A program made the translations under genes and the position numbers. DNA of 62,474 nt, taken from Brevibacterium senegalense (GTDB taxonomy: Bacteria > Actinomycetota > Actinomycetes > Actinomycetales > Brevibacteriaceae). The notes under the pieces were generated by a model. The model was not told where the DNA came from. It ran no database searches and worked only from the letters and a program-made list of their open reading frames with translations. Position 1 is the first letter of the stretch, and the number at the start of each line of letters is the position of its first letter. The stretch spans positions 5,000 to 67,473 of the forward strand of contig NZ_HE978608.1 in assembly GCF_000285835.1 (NCBI RefSeq), read 5' to 3'. Positions 8,319-16,299 of this stretch are shown here, in pieces.

Positions 8319-9492
8319 GGACGGACGCGCGCTGATGGCGGCGGGGACCGCGGGCCCCTGGGGCCCCGGCGAGTGGCCGGAGGAGCCGTTGCCGCGGGGG
8401 GATCGCCTCCCGGTCCTCATCCCGGCGGGCGTGTGGCTCATCTTCCTCACGATCCCGGTCGTCGCCCTCGTCGCCGGCCCCGCGCCGATGGGCGCGACGA
8501 TCCTGGGCCTGGCGGGGACGGTGGCCTTCGTCGTCGTCTACCTGGGGCACTTCGTGCGGCCGTGGTTGGTGCGGGGCGTCCCGCTCTGGGTGAACACGCT
8601 CGCGGTCACGGTCCTGCTGCTCATCAGCGTCGCGGCGACGGCCCCCGGTGCCGGACTCACCGCGTTCAACTTCCTGCCGTTCACCCTGGCGATCTGGATC
8701 TTCCCGCATCACCTGCGCGTGGGACTGCCCGTGTCCGTGGGTCTGGCCGCGCTGTGGGTCGCGATGGCACTGCTCATCGCTCCGGCGGGTGAGCGCTTCT
8801 GGATGATCGTCCCGGTGGTGCTGGCCCTCTTCATCATGCTGGCGCTGCGGCTGGCGATGGAGCGTGAGGAGCGGTCCCGCATCCTGGGGGAGGAGCTCGC
8901 CCTGTCCCAGCAGCGCGAGCAGGTGGGGCGCGACGTGCACGACGTCCTGGGGCACTCCCTCACCGTCATCACCCTCAAGACCCAACTGGCGAGGAAGCTC
9001 GTGGAGGACGACCCGCAGCGGGCGCAGGCCCAGCTCGACGAGGTCCTCGACGTCTCCCGGCAGGCGCTCGCGGAGGTCCGCAGTGCGGTGGGCGGACAGC
9101 ACGTCCCGGATCTGGACGCCCAGCTCGCGTCCTCGCGCAGCGCACTCGAGGCGGCGGGGATCGCGGCGGACCTGTCGACCACGGCCTCGGCGTCGCTGCC
9201 GGCCGCCGGCCGCCAGCTGTTCGCGTGGTGCCTGCGCGAGGCGGTCACGAACGTGATCCGCCACGCGGACGCGACCCGGTGCGCGGTCACCGTGACCCGG
9301 GACCGGCTCACCGTGGCGGACGACGGGGTCGGGCGGACCGCCGCCGAGGCCGTGGTCGGGAGAGTGCCCACGTCCGGCAGCGGGCTGCGCGGCCTGCGGG
9401 ACCGCGTCGCCCGGGAGGGTGGGACACTCACCGTGGAGGACGCGCGCCCGGGCGAGGAGCGTCCCGGGACGAGGCTGGAGGTGCGCCTGTGA
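8311..9492 (+). CDS. Sensor histidine kinase, DesK/NarX-type
   Basis: A 393-residue membrane kinase. Five to six membrane helices fill residues 30-190. The HisKA_3 dimerisation segment GRDVHDVLGHSLTVITLKTQLARKL holds the phosphorylated His, followed by SRQALAEVRSAVGG and a HATPase domain with REAVTNVIRHADAT (N box), VADDGVG (G1) and GSGLRGLRDRVAREGG (G2). The lack of an extracellular loop suggests it senses the membrane or a ligand within it. GTG at 8311 overlaps the permease stop. It is coupled by overlap to its response regulator and probably controls the exporter operon it belongs to. Confidence 0.88.
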   Translation: MAEDGRALMAAGTAGPWGPGEWPEEPLPRGDRLPVLIPAGVWLIFLTIPVVALVAGPAPMGATILGLAGTVAFVVVYLGHFVRPWLVRGVPLWVNTLAVTVLLLISVAATAPGAGLTAFNFLPFTLAIWIFPHHLRVGLPVSVGLAALWVAMALLIAPAGERFWMIVPVVLALFIMLALRLAMEREERSRILGEELALSQQREQVGRDVHDVLGHSLTVITLKTQLARKLVEDDPQRAQAQLDEVLDVSRQALAEVRSAVGGQHVPDLDAQLASSRSALEAAGIAADLSTTASASLPAAGRQLFAWCLREAVTNVIRHADATRCAVTVTRDRLTVADDGVGRTAAEAVVGRVPTSGSGLRGLRDRVAREGGTLTVEDARPGEERPGTRLEVRL

Positions 9493-10121
9493 GCGACGGA
9501 CCGGTGAGCGGCGCGCCCATCCGACTGCTCCTGGCGGACGACCAGGCGCTGGTCCGGGGTGCGCTCGCGGCGCTGCTGGAGATGGAGGGCGACCTCAAGG
9601 TCGCCGCGCAGCTGGCGGACGGCACCGAGGTCGCGGAGACGGTCGCCCGGGAGCGGGTCGACGTCGCCCTGCTGGACATCGAGATGCCCGGGCTGGACGG
9701 GATCGAGGCCGCCCGCGCGATCGCCGCCGGTGGGACCGGATGCCGGTCGCTCATCGTCACGACCTTCGGCCGGCCCGGCTACTTGCGGCGGGCGCTGGAG
9801 GCCGGGGCCAGCGGATTCGTCGTGAAGGACACCCCGGCCGAGCAGCTGGCCGAGGCCGTCCGCGCGGTGCACGCCGGGCAGCGGGTCGTCGATCCCTCAC
9901 TGGCGGCGGAGACCCTGGTGTCCGGTGCGAACCCGCTGACGGACCGCGAGCGGGACGTGCTGAGGGCCGCGCTGGACGGGTCGAGCGTCCGTCAGATCGC
10001 CGCCGCGCTGTTCCTCTCGCCGGGCACGGTGCGCAACCACCTGTCCTCGGCGATCGGGAAGACACATGCGGCCAACCGGACCGAGGCCGCCCTCACCGCC
10101 CGCGACAACGGCTGGCTCTAG
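9489..10121 (+). CDS. Response regulator, NarL/LuxR-type
   Basis: A 210-residue regulator. The receiver domain starts IRLLLADDQALVRGAL (acidic pair), has the phospho-acceptor in ALLDIEMPGLDGIEAA, Thr in LIVTTFG and Lys in GFVVKDTP. The C-terminal LuxR helix-turn-helix is NPLTDRERDVLRAALDGSSVRQIAAALFLSPGTVRNHLSSAIGKT. The GTG start overlaps the kinase stop by four bases, the usual coupling of such pairs. Its likely target is its own operon, where TGACAGATGTCA lies at 6359. Its stop codon overlaps the stop of the convergent RES-domain remnant. Confidence 0.9.
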   Translation: MSDGPVSGAPIRLLLADDQALVRGALAALLEMEGDLKVAAQLADGTEVAETVARERVDVALLDIEMPGLDGIEAARAIAAGGTGCRSLIVTTFGRPGYLRRALEAGASGFVVKDTPAEQLAEAVRAVHAGQRVVDPSLAAETLVSGANPLTDRERDVLRAALDGSSVRQIAAALFLSPGTVRNHLSSAIGKTHAANRTEAALTARDNGWL

Positions 10122-10620
10122 GCGCTGCTCCCCCGCGGTTCGTCGAGGACCTCGTACTCTCGTCGGTCATGCGTCCGGGCGATCGTGAGCCCCGGCATCG
10201 TGCGGATCACCGTCGCGAGGGGAGTCTGCGTCAGTGCGCTGTCGTCGCGGGGTCCGGAGGGCCCGAAGACAGCCAGCGCGCGGCCTGACCCGGGGGAGAA
10301 CCTGGGCTGGTACCAGATTCCGTCGAAGCGGTCGCGGTGGAATGCCGAGGCCCATCGTTGGGACACCGGGTAATCGGCAGTGCTGCACAGTTCGTTCGTG
10401 ACCCCGAATCCGAATGCGTCGCTCGACGTCAGGCGCGCGGCACGGACGGCGTGGGGGGAGCAGGACCTCGGAGACGAGGCGATCCGACAGGAGGGAATCG
10501 GGGATGATGCCGGAGGCGATGAAGTCAGGACCGATGACCTCCCGCGCGGAGTGGGTCGACCTGGACTCGCTCGAGCGGACGACGAAGGCGATCGAACGGA
10601 CGGTGGCGCGGCTGGTGGAG
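10118..10620 (-). pseudogene. RES-domain protein, frameshifted and lacking its N-terminus
   Basis: Two minus-strand frames join to give one RES domain. The first runs REVIGPDFIASGII, PDSLLSDRLVSEVLLP; the second continues AVRAARLTSSDAFGFG, VTNELCSTADYPVSQRW, AFHRDRFDGIWYQPRFSP. The break falls in a run of six C on the minus strand (10453-10458); removing one C restores a continuous SEVLLP-H-AVRAARLT reading. The first RES segment, with its conserved Arg and Tyr, is absent. RES proteins are NAD-degrading or NAD-modifying toxins that normally pair with an Xre/MbcA-type antitoxin gene; none is adjacent. A sequencing error in the homopolymer would explain the frameshift but not the missing N-terminus. 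Confidence 0.55.
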
Positions 10621-10624
10621 TGAG

Positions 10625-10658
10625 GTGTGGCCCGCCTCGCCGCCGGGACGGGCCACAC
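10625..10658. terminator. Hairpin terminator after the oxygenase gene
   Basis: GTGTGGCCCG and CGGGCCACAC form a perfect 10-bp stem around a 14-base loop. It starts 2 bases beyond the stop of the minus-strand oxygenase gene (stop at 10661-10663). There is no T-run, as is common in GC-rich actinobacteria. Confidence 0.65.
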
Positions 10659-10660
10659 CA

Positions 10661-11674
10661 TCACGCCTGGGGCACGAGGTGCTCCGCGTAGTACTTCTGC
10701 GCGACGTTGGGGTGCGAGCGCAGTCGTGAGGCGAACGCGTTCTCGCCGTAGACCGCGTGCAGCACGTCCAGCTCGTCCTGCGAGACGCCCCTTGTCTTCT
10801 CCTTGAGCTGCGCCGGGAGCTCGACCCGCGGCAGCTGCGAGCGCAGCGAGGGGTTGTAGAAGAACGGGATGGAGATGCGGTCCTCACCGGGTCGGGTGGG
10901 CAGGACGCGGTGCACGGTCGCCGTGAGGTAGCCGTCGGTCGCAACCTCGAGCAGCTTGCCGATGTTGACGACGAAAGCGTGTGGGATCGGGTCCGCGTCG
11001 ATCCACCCGTCGTCCGTCTTCACCTGGAGTCCCGTGGTCCCCGGCTGCGGGTAGAGCAGCGTGAGGGTTCCGCCGTCGCGGTGCTCGCCCACACCCTGCG
11101 TGATCGCGCCGTCCTCCGTCGCCGGATAGCGGACGATCTTGATGAAGGAGGCGGGGTCGTCTGCGAAGGCCTGCGCGAAGAGGTCCGCGGGCTGGCCCAG
11201 GCTCTGGGCCCACTCGGACAGCAAGCGGTCGCCCACAGCGGAGAGCTGCGCGTGCCAGCGGTCCGTGGCCTCCTTGAGCTCCGGCAGGTTCTCCGGGTAC
11301 TGGTTGGGGCCCGTGAGGCGGTCGAACGGGAACTCGATCTCCTCCTCCGTCAGGGGCGCGCGGTCCAGGCCGATGTCGATCTGCTCCCTCCAGTCGACCT
11401 CGCCGCGCGTGCGCTCGCCCCCGGTTCGTGTGTAGCCGCGGAAGTGCGGGGAGTGGTCGTTCTCGATCGCAAGCTTCTCGTCCTCTGGCAGTGCGAAGAA
11501 GCGCTGGGCCACCTCGATGATCCGGTCGAAGTCCTCATCGGGGATGCCGTGCCCCGTGAGGTAGAAGAAGCCGACCGTGTGGGTGACCTCCCGCAGCTTC
11601 TCGCGGAATGCGGGTGCGGTCGCGGGGTCGTCGGCCAGAGACAGGTCCAGGATCGGCAGGGTTTCGATGCTCAT
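10661..11674 (-). CDS. 2-oxoglutarate/Fe(II)-dependent oxygenase, isopenicillin N synthase family
   Basis: A 337-residue non-haem iron enzyme. The N-terminal DIOX_N segment (LPILDLSL, VGFFYLTGHGIPDE) is followed by the double-stranded beta-helix with iron ligands H198 and D200 in GEHRDGG, H255 in ATVHRVLP, and the co-substrate motif R266/S268 in DRISIPFF. Having RxS argues for a 2-oxoglutarate-dependent hydroxylase. The substrate is unknown; bacterial members often act on small acids or amino-acid derivatives. GGAGGAAT lies just before the ATG. The gene lies 72 bases downstream of metQ on the same strand and may be co-transcribed with it, hinting at a sulfur or amino-acid link. That is inference. 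Confidence 0.87.
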   Translation of the reverse strand: MSIETLPILDLSLADDPATAPAFREKLREVTHTVGFFYLTGHGIPDEDFDRIIEVAQRFFALPEDEKLAIENDHSPHFRGYTRTGGERTRGEVDWREQIDIGLDRAPLTEEEIEFPFDRLTGPNQYPENLPELKEATDRWHAQLSAVGDRLLSEWAQSLGQPADLFAQAFADDPASFIKIVRYPATEDGAITQGVGEHRDGGTLTLLYPQPGTTGLQVKTDDGWIDADPIPHAFVVNIGKLLEVATDGYLTATVHRVLPTRPGEDRISIPFFYNPSLRSQLPRVELPAQLKEKTRGVSQDELDVLHAVYGENAFASRLRSHPNVAQKYYAEHLVPQA

Positions 11675-11746
11675 GATTCCTCCGTGGGGTATGGGTGGGC
11701 GTGATCATCCGAACGCGTGATCGTGCCTGGTCAGCAGGGGTGCGGG

Positions 11747-12658
11747 TCAGCTCGTCCGGCCGTCGCCGGATGCCGCGACCTGTTCCTCGTCCTCGAGGAG
11801 CGCGCGCAGCTCCTCTGCGGTCCAGTCCTCCTTGAACTCGACATTGCCGTTGTTGAGCTCGGAGACGGCCTCCTGCACCTCGGGCGAGTGGTACGCCTCG
11901 ATGATCGTCTGGAAGCGCGGGTCGTCCGCGTTCTCCTCCTTCGCGACGAACACGTTGATGTAGGGGTCGTTCGTGCCGGAGTCCAGGTCGTCCTTGTAGA
12001 TGATGTCGTCGTCCGTGAGCCCGCCGCGCGAGGCCTGCGTGTTGTTGACGACGGCGGCATCCGCAGCACCGTTCAGTGCGTTGACGGTCTGGTTCGTGTC
12101 GACCGGCGTGATCGTCACGTCCCCGGACTCGATCTCTGCGGGCGTGGACAGGGAGTTCCCTCCGTCCACCAGCGTCAGGAGCCCCGCGTCCTGGAGGTTC
12201 AGCAGGGCTCGCGCCTGGTTCGTGGGGTTGCTGGGGATCGCGATCTCCGCGTCCGCCGGCAGATCCTCGAGCGAGGCGTGCTCCGTGGAGAAGAGGGCCA
12301 GCGGGTAGACGGCGGTCGCGCCCACGGGCACCAGATCGCCGTCCGAGTTCACGTTGAACTGGGCGAGGAACGCGAGGTGCTGGAAGAGGTTGAGGTCGAC
12401 ATCGCCGTTCTGGGTCGCGGAGTTGATCTGGGGACCGTCGGTGAAGCTCTCCACCTCCAGGTCGATGCCCTCCTCGGCGACGAGGTCGCGGATGAGCTGC
12501 CAGTGCGGCTCCTGGCCGTCGTCGACGGCGATGGTGACGGTGCTGCTGTCCTCCTCGCCCGCCGAGGCCGTCCCACCGCACGCTGTCAGTGCGGCGAGTG
12601 CCAGGACGGCGGGGATGGCGGTGAGCGCCCGGGCGGTGGTCAGCGATGTGCGGGTCAT
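11747..12658 (-). CDS. metQ: MetQ/NlpA-family substrate-binding lipoprotein (methionine ABC importer)
   Basis: A 303-residue lipoprotein. The signal peptide ends in LTAC with the lipidated C27, so it is anchored outside the membrane. The mature NlpA fold is recognisable from NGDVDLNLFQHLAFLAQFN, IAIPSNPTNQARALLNLQDAGLL and ADAAVVNNTQAS. MetQ proteins bind methionine (L, D or dipeptide forms) and deliver it to MetN-MetI. Here the importer is split: metQ lies divergent from metN-metI across a 250-base regulatory region instead of in the usual metNIQ operon. Methionine as ligand is likely but not certain, since NlpA relatives can bind other amino acids. Confidence 0.85.
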   Translation of the reverse strand: MTRTSLTTARALTAIPAVLALAALTACGGTASAGEEDSSTVTIAVDDGQEPHWQLIRDLVAEEGIDLEVESFTDGPQINSATQNGDVDLNLFQHLAFLAQFNVNSDGDLVPVGATAVYPLALFSTEHASLEDLPADAEIAIPSNPTNQARALLNLQDAGLLTLVDGGNSLSTPAEIESGDVTITPVDTNQTVNALNGAADAAVVNNTQASRGGLTDDDIIYKDDLDSGTNDPYINVFVAKEENADDPRFQTIIEAYHSPEVQEAVSELNNGNVEFKEDWTAEELRALLEDEEQVAASGDGRTS

Positions 12659-12908
12659 GTGATCTCCTCGTCAGGTCCGGCCGCATGAGGAACGTGCGGA
12701 CGCCGCCACCGTAGGGAGCACGGGGCGATCCGCTGCTCGGCTGTTGTCACCTGAGGACCCGGGATGACGCAATCGGATCGATCCGCGCTCGATTGTGACG
12801 ACATCAGAAGTTCTGTGTCGCCGGGGTCACATCCTGGGTGCCGGACTGCTGTCCTGGTGCGGTCCCCTCACGCTGGCCGCAGGCGCCCTGCGCACACCAG
12901 GAGAACGC
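12659..12908. promoter_or_regulatory. Divergent regulatory region between metQ and metN
   Basis: This gap must hold both promoters. It contains the 12-base palindrome CGGATCGATCCG at 12774-12785, flanked by AATCG and CGATT so that a larger inverted structure forms around it, and TGACG repeats on both sides. This is the best candidate operator for joint control of methionine import. I see no structure I can call a SAM riboswitch. Confidence 0.4.
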
Positions 12909-14015
12909 ATGACACGCGATCGCCCCCATCCCCACGTCCGCTTCCGCGACGTCGTCAAGGAGTACCCGGGCCGCCGCCGGCTGCTGGGCCTGCGCGCCGC
13001 GGCCCCGGACACCTCCCGCCGCGCGCTCGACGGGATCACCCTCGACATCCCGCAGGGATCGATCCTGGGCATCATCGGCCATTCGGGTGCCGGCAAGTCG
13101 ACCCTCGTGCGCCTCATCAACGCGCTGGACACGCCCACCTCCGGCAGCGTCATCGTCGACGGCACGGACCTGACCGGGCTGGGCGAGGCGCAGCTCCAGC
13201 GGGTCCGGCGGGGGATCGGGATGATCTTCCAGCACTTCAACCTCTTCGCCTCGCGGACCGTGGCCGGGAACGTCGGGTATCCGCTGCGCGTCGCCGGCCG
13301 CCCGCGCGCGGAGGTCCAGGCCCGGGTCGCCGAGGTCCTCGAGTTCGTGGGACTGGCGGACCGAGCGCGGGCCTACCCGTCGCAGCTGTCCGGCGGGCAG
13401 AAGCAGCGCGTGGGCATCGCCCGAGCGCTCGCCTCCTCGCCCACCCTGCTCCTGGCGGACGAGGCGACGTCCGCGCTGGACCCGGAGACGACGGCGGACA
13501 TCCTGGGCCTCCTGACCCGGATCAACGAGGAGTTCGGCACGACGATCGTCGTCATCACCCACGAGATGGCCGTCGTGCGGGAGATCTGCGATTCCGTCGT
13601 CGTGCTGGACGGGGGCCGCGTCGCGGAGCACGGCAGCGCCTACGACGTCTTCTCCGCGCCTGCGACCGCGGCCGGTCAGGCGTTCGTCGCGACCGCCGTC
13701 AAGGGCGAGCCCGGTCCCGCCGCACTGCGCCGGCTGCAGGAGCGCCACCCGGGCACGCTCGTCGCCGTCCGGATCGACGAGGACTTCGGCTCACCGGAGG
13801 TCGCCCGGATCCTCGACGCGCGCGGGGTCACGGGCACCGTCGTCCACGGCGATGTGGCAGAGGTGCAGAACCGGCCGCTGGGGACGCTCACCTACGCGTT
13901 GAGCGGACCGCAGCAGGCCGTCGCCGAGGCCGTGGCCGCCCTGACTGCTGACGGCAGGGCTCGTGTGCTCGCCGTGGATGAGGCGGCGGACAGGGTCGCG
14001 GAGGTGACGGTCTGA
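12909..14015 (+). CDS. metN: Methionine ABC transporter ATP-binding protein
   Basis: A 368-residue ATPase with Walker A IIGHSGAGKSTL, Q-loop MIFQHFNLF, signature QLSGGQKQRVGIARAL, Walker B LLLADEATSALDPET and switch His in VITHEMAVV. The MI-FQHFNLF and ADEATSALD sequences plus a C-terminal NIL domain (LVAVRIDEDFGSPEVARILDA onwards) identify the methionine-uptake subgroup; the NIL domain lets cytosolic methionine inhibit transport. ATG at 12909 is chosen for AGGAGA 5-6 bases upstream. The stop overlaps the metI start by one base. It works with MetI and the divergent MetQ. Confidence 0.9.
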   Translation: MTRDRPHPHVRFRDVVKEYPGRRRLLGLRAAAPDTSRRALDGITLDIPQGSILGIIGHSGAGKSTLVRLINALDTPTSGSVIVDGTDLTGLGEAQLQRVRRGIGMIFQHFNLFASRTVAGNVGYPLRVAGRPRAEVQARVAEVLEFVGLADRARAYPSQLSGGQKQRVGIARALASSPTLLLADEATSALDPETTADILGLLTRINEEFGTTIVVITHEMAVVREICDSVVVLDGGRVAEHGSAYDVFSAPATAAGQAFVATAVKGEPGPAALRRLQERHPGTLVAVRIDEDFGSPEVARILDARGVTGTVVHGDVAEVQNRPLGTLTYALSGPQQAVAEAVAALTADGRARVLAVDEAADRVAEVTV

Positions 14016-14677
14016 TGGACACGAACTGGGAGCTGCTGCGTCCCGTGCTCGTCACGAGCATCCAGGAGACGCTCGTCATGGTGACCGTGACGGTGCTGGT
14101 CGCCGGCATCGTGGGGCTCGTGCTGGGGGCGGCCCTCTACGCCACGCGGCCCGGCAATCTGCTCGAGCAGCCGGTGGTCTTCGCCGTTCTCAACCTGGTG
14201 GTCAACATCGTGCGGCCGGTGCCGTTCATCATCTTCATCACCGCGGTGGGGCCGGTGACGCTCGCCCTGCTGGGGACGACGATCGGCACGGGTGCGGCGG
14301 TCTTCCCGATGGCGCTCATGGCCGCGGTCGTCATCGGTCGCGTCGTGGAGCAGAACCTGGTGGGTGTGGATCCGGGCGTCGTCGAGGCCGCGCGGGCGGC
14401 GGGCGCGGGTCGCCTGCGCACGCTCTTCGGCATCGTCATTCCGGAGGCATTGGGTCCGCTGATCCTGGGCTACACGTTCATGTTCATCGCGATCGTCGAC
14501 ATGTCCGCGATGGTGGGCGTCGTGGGCGGGGGCGGCCTGGGCAACTTCGCGATCATGTACGGGTACCAGCAGTTCGACTGGACCGTCACGCTCGTGACCG
14601 TCGTTGTCATCATCGTCTTCGTCCAGCTGGCGCAGCTGGTGGGGAACACCCTCGCGGCACGCGTGCTGCGGCGCTGA
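14015..14677 (+). CDS. metI: Methionine ABC transporter permease
   Basis: A 220-residue inner-membrane protein with five hydrophobic segments and the permease EAA loop VVEAARAAGAGRLRTLFGIVIPEALGPL that contacts MetN. The ending IVDMSAMVGVVGGGGLGNFAIMYGYQQFDWTV is characteristic of MetI. It is translationally coupled to metN by a one-base overlap. The prpF-like gene follows after 83 bases and may be read through. Confidence 0.9.
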   Translation: MDTNWELLRPVLVTSIQETLVMVTVTVLVAGIVGLVLGAALYATRPGNLLEQPVVFAVLNLVVNIVRPVPFIIFITAVGPVTLALLGTTIGTGAAVFPMALMAAVVIGRVVEQNLVGVDPGVVEAARAAGAGRLRTLFGIVIPEALGPLILGYTFMFIAIVDMSAMVGVVGGGGLGNFAIMYGYQQFDWTVTLVTVVVIIVFVQLAQLVGNTLAARVLRR

Positions 14678-14760
14678 GCAGTGGCATCGCGCGCCTAGGC
14701 TGGGCCCGTGCGAATGGGCCGGGCCGAGGGGCCCGGTGATGGGCGAGATCCAGTGAGGGA

Positions 14761-15927
14761 GTGGCGCGACTGATGGAGTGGATCGACGCGATCTTCATGC
14801 GGGGAGGCACCAGCAAGGGCCTCTTCTTCGATGCGCGCGACCTGCCGGAGGACCAGTCCGCACGCGACCGGATCTTCACGGGCGCACTGGGGTCGCCGGA
14901 CCCGTTCGGACGGCAGCTGGACGGCATGGGCGGCGGGGTGTCCTCGCTGTCGAAGATCGTCGTCGTGTCCGCCTCCGAGCGCGAGGGCGTGGACGTCGAG
15001 TACACGTTCGGGCAGGTCGCGGTCGATGAGGCGGTCGTCGACTACTCGGGCAACTGCGGGAACCTGTCGTCTGCCGTCGTCCCCTTCGCCCTGCAGGCGG
15101 GACTCCTGAGCGTCGAGGCCGATGGACCGGCCGCCGTCACCGTGCACAACACGAACACGGGGGCGACCATCGTCGTGCGCCTGACCGTGCGCGGGGGAGT
15201 CGCGGAGACTATCGGCGATCTCGTCGTCCCGGGTGTGGCGGGCTCCGGCTCGCCCATCGAGCTGCAGTACGTGGAAGCTGGCGGGTCGCGGGCCGGTGCG
15301 ATCCTTCCCACGGGCCGCCCGGTCGATCGCCTGGACCTGGGCGACCGCACCGTCGAGGCCTCACTGGTCGATGTCTCCGCGCCTGTCGTCCTGGTCCGGG
15401 CCGCCGATGTGGGGCTGACGGGGACCGAATCACCGGATCAGATCGATGCGGATGCAGACCTCCTGGCGCTGCTCGACCTGATCCGCCGGGCGGGCACCGT
15501 CGCGATGGGACTCGCGGCGACACCTGCGGACAGCCCGCTGGCGCACCCCAAGATCGCGCTCGTCGCACCGCCTGCGACCACGACCCTGCTGGACGGGACG
15601 GCGGTGGAGGCCACCGACTGCGACCTCGTGACCCGCGTGCTGTCGATGGAGGTGGCGCACCGGGCGATCCCCGGCACGTCCGCGCTCTGCGCCGCGGCGG
15701 CCGCCCAGATCCCCGGCACTGTCGTGCAGGAAGCGGTGGGCGTGGGCGCGGCCTCTGCGGGAGCAGCGCGTGACGAGGACACTCCGCTGCGCCTCGCGAC
15801 ACCGTCGGGCGTCGTCACGTGTGCAGCGGACGTGCGACTGGAGGACGGGATTCCACAGACCGCGTCCGCATCGCTGTTCCGCACGGCGCGCCCCCTCATG
15901 CGCGGCCAGGTGGCTGTGCCGCGCTGA
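14761..15927 (+). CDS. PrpF-family isomerase (4-oxalomesaconate tautomerase/aconitate isomerase-like)
   Basis: A 388-residue protein of the PrpF (DUF453) family, which has a diaminopimelate-epimerase fold. Its N-terminus IFMRGGTSKGLFF is the family signature and DYSGNCGNLSSAV carries the conserved cysteine; later segments are RVLSMEVAHRAIPGTSALCAAAA and TPSGVV. Members move double bonds in tricarboxylates (methylaconitate isomerase, GalD tautomerase). No methylcitrate-cycle or gallate genes are nearby, so the substrate stays open. GTG at 14761 is used; GAGGGA directly before it sits better with ATG at 14773, which is equally possible. Confidence 0.83.
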   Translation: MARLMEWIDAIFMRGGTSKGLFFDARDLPEDQSARDRIFTGALGSPDPFGRQLDGMGGGVSSLSKIVVVSASEREGVDVEYTFGQVAVDEAVVDYSGNCGNLSSAVVPFALQAGLLSVEADGPAAVTVHNTNTGATIVVRLTVRGGVAETIGDLVVPGVAGSGSPIELQYVEAGGSRAGAILPTGRPVDRLDLGDRTVEASLVDVSAPVVLVRAADVGLTGTESPDQIDADADLLALLDLIRRAGTVAMGLAATPADSPLAHPKIALVAPPATTTLLDGTAVEATDCDLVTRVLSMEVAHRAIPGTSALCAAAAAQIPGTVVQEAVGVGAASAGAARDEDTPLRLATPSGVVTCAADVRLEDGIPQTASASLFRTARPLMRGQVAVPR

Positions 15928-16052
15928 ACCAGCGGCGGGCGACGTGAGCTGTCCACAGACTTGGCGCAGTCGCTTGCGTGCGGCCGCCACTCCGTACGCT
16001 GGCGCTCATCGTGGCAGTGCCGGCGCGGGACGAGCGAGTTGTAAAGCGACCC

Positions 16053-16068
16053 TTGTCATGTGTGACAA
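16053..16068. promoter_or_regulatory. Perfect inverted repeat, candidate HicB operator
   Basis: TTGTCATGTGTGACAA is a perfect palindrome with 6-base arms and a 4-base spacer. It lies 22 bases before hicA and overlaps the -35 position relative to TATAAT at 16082-16087, so binding would occlude RNA polymerase. The HTH-type HicB encoded downstream is the obvious candidate ligand. Confidence 0.65.
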
Positions 16069-16081
16069 GAGGGGGGTGCGA

Positions 16082-16087
16082 TATAAT
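16082..16087 (+). promoter_or_regulatory. Consensus -10 hexamer directly before hicA
   Basis: TATAAT, the only perfect consensus -10 I noticed in this GC-rich window, ends 2 bases before the GTG of hicA. A transcript from it would start about 6-7 bases further on, just inside the annotated gene, which is unusual. Confidence 0.45.
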
Positions 16088-16089
16088 TT

Positions 16090-16299
16090 GTGAAACCACA
16101 GAAGACTCGAGACGTTCTCAGGGAGCTGCGAGCGCAGGGGTGGCGACACCTGCGCGATGCCAAGGGCAGTCACGAGATCTGGGTGAACGCGGGAGGGACC
16201 GCGAAGGTCCCCGTGCCTGCGGGGCATCGTGAGATCTCGCCGGGTGTTCTGCAGATGCTCGAGCGCAAGGGTCTGGAGATCCCGAGGGAGTGGATGTGA
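16090..16299 (+). CDS. hicA: HicA-family mRNA interferase toxin
   Basis: A 69-residue toxin with the double-stranded-RNA-binding-like HicA fold: VLRELRAQGWRHLRDAKGSHEIWVN contains the conserved Gly-Ser-His with catalytic H28, followed by VPVPAGHREISPGVLQMLERKGL. HicA cleaves mRNA and tmRNA when its antitoxin is degraded. GTG at 16090 is the only possible start, since an in-frame stop lies two codons upstream. The stop overlaps the ATG of hicB (TGATG). The pair sits directly before the Wadjet operon, a common position for toxin-antitoxin pairs in defence islands. Confidence 0.88.
   Translation: MKPQKTRDVLRELRAQGWRHLRDAKGSHEIWVNAGGTAKVPVPAGHREISPGVLQMLERKGLEIPREWM

Noticed and set aside
10504..10623. 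A 39-codon plus-strand ORF (MMPEAMKSGPMTSRAEW and onward) with AGGAGGG 8 bases upstream, ending before the hairpin at 10625
   Set aside because: It lies antisense to the RES-domain remnant, whose reading has recognisable conserved sequence. The good ribosome site makes it worth remembering, but I cannot support a real protein.
12659..12908. Possible SAM riboswitch before metQ or metN
   Set aside because: I searched by eye for conserved SAM-I/IV core elements and found none; only short palindromes are visible. A covariance-model scan would be decisive.
15949..15957. CTGTCCACA, a single DnaA-box-like 9-mer after the prpF-like gene
   Set aside because: An isolated copy with one mismatch is expected by chance.
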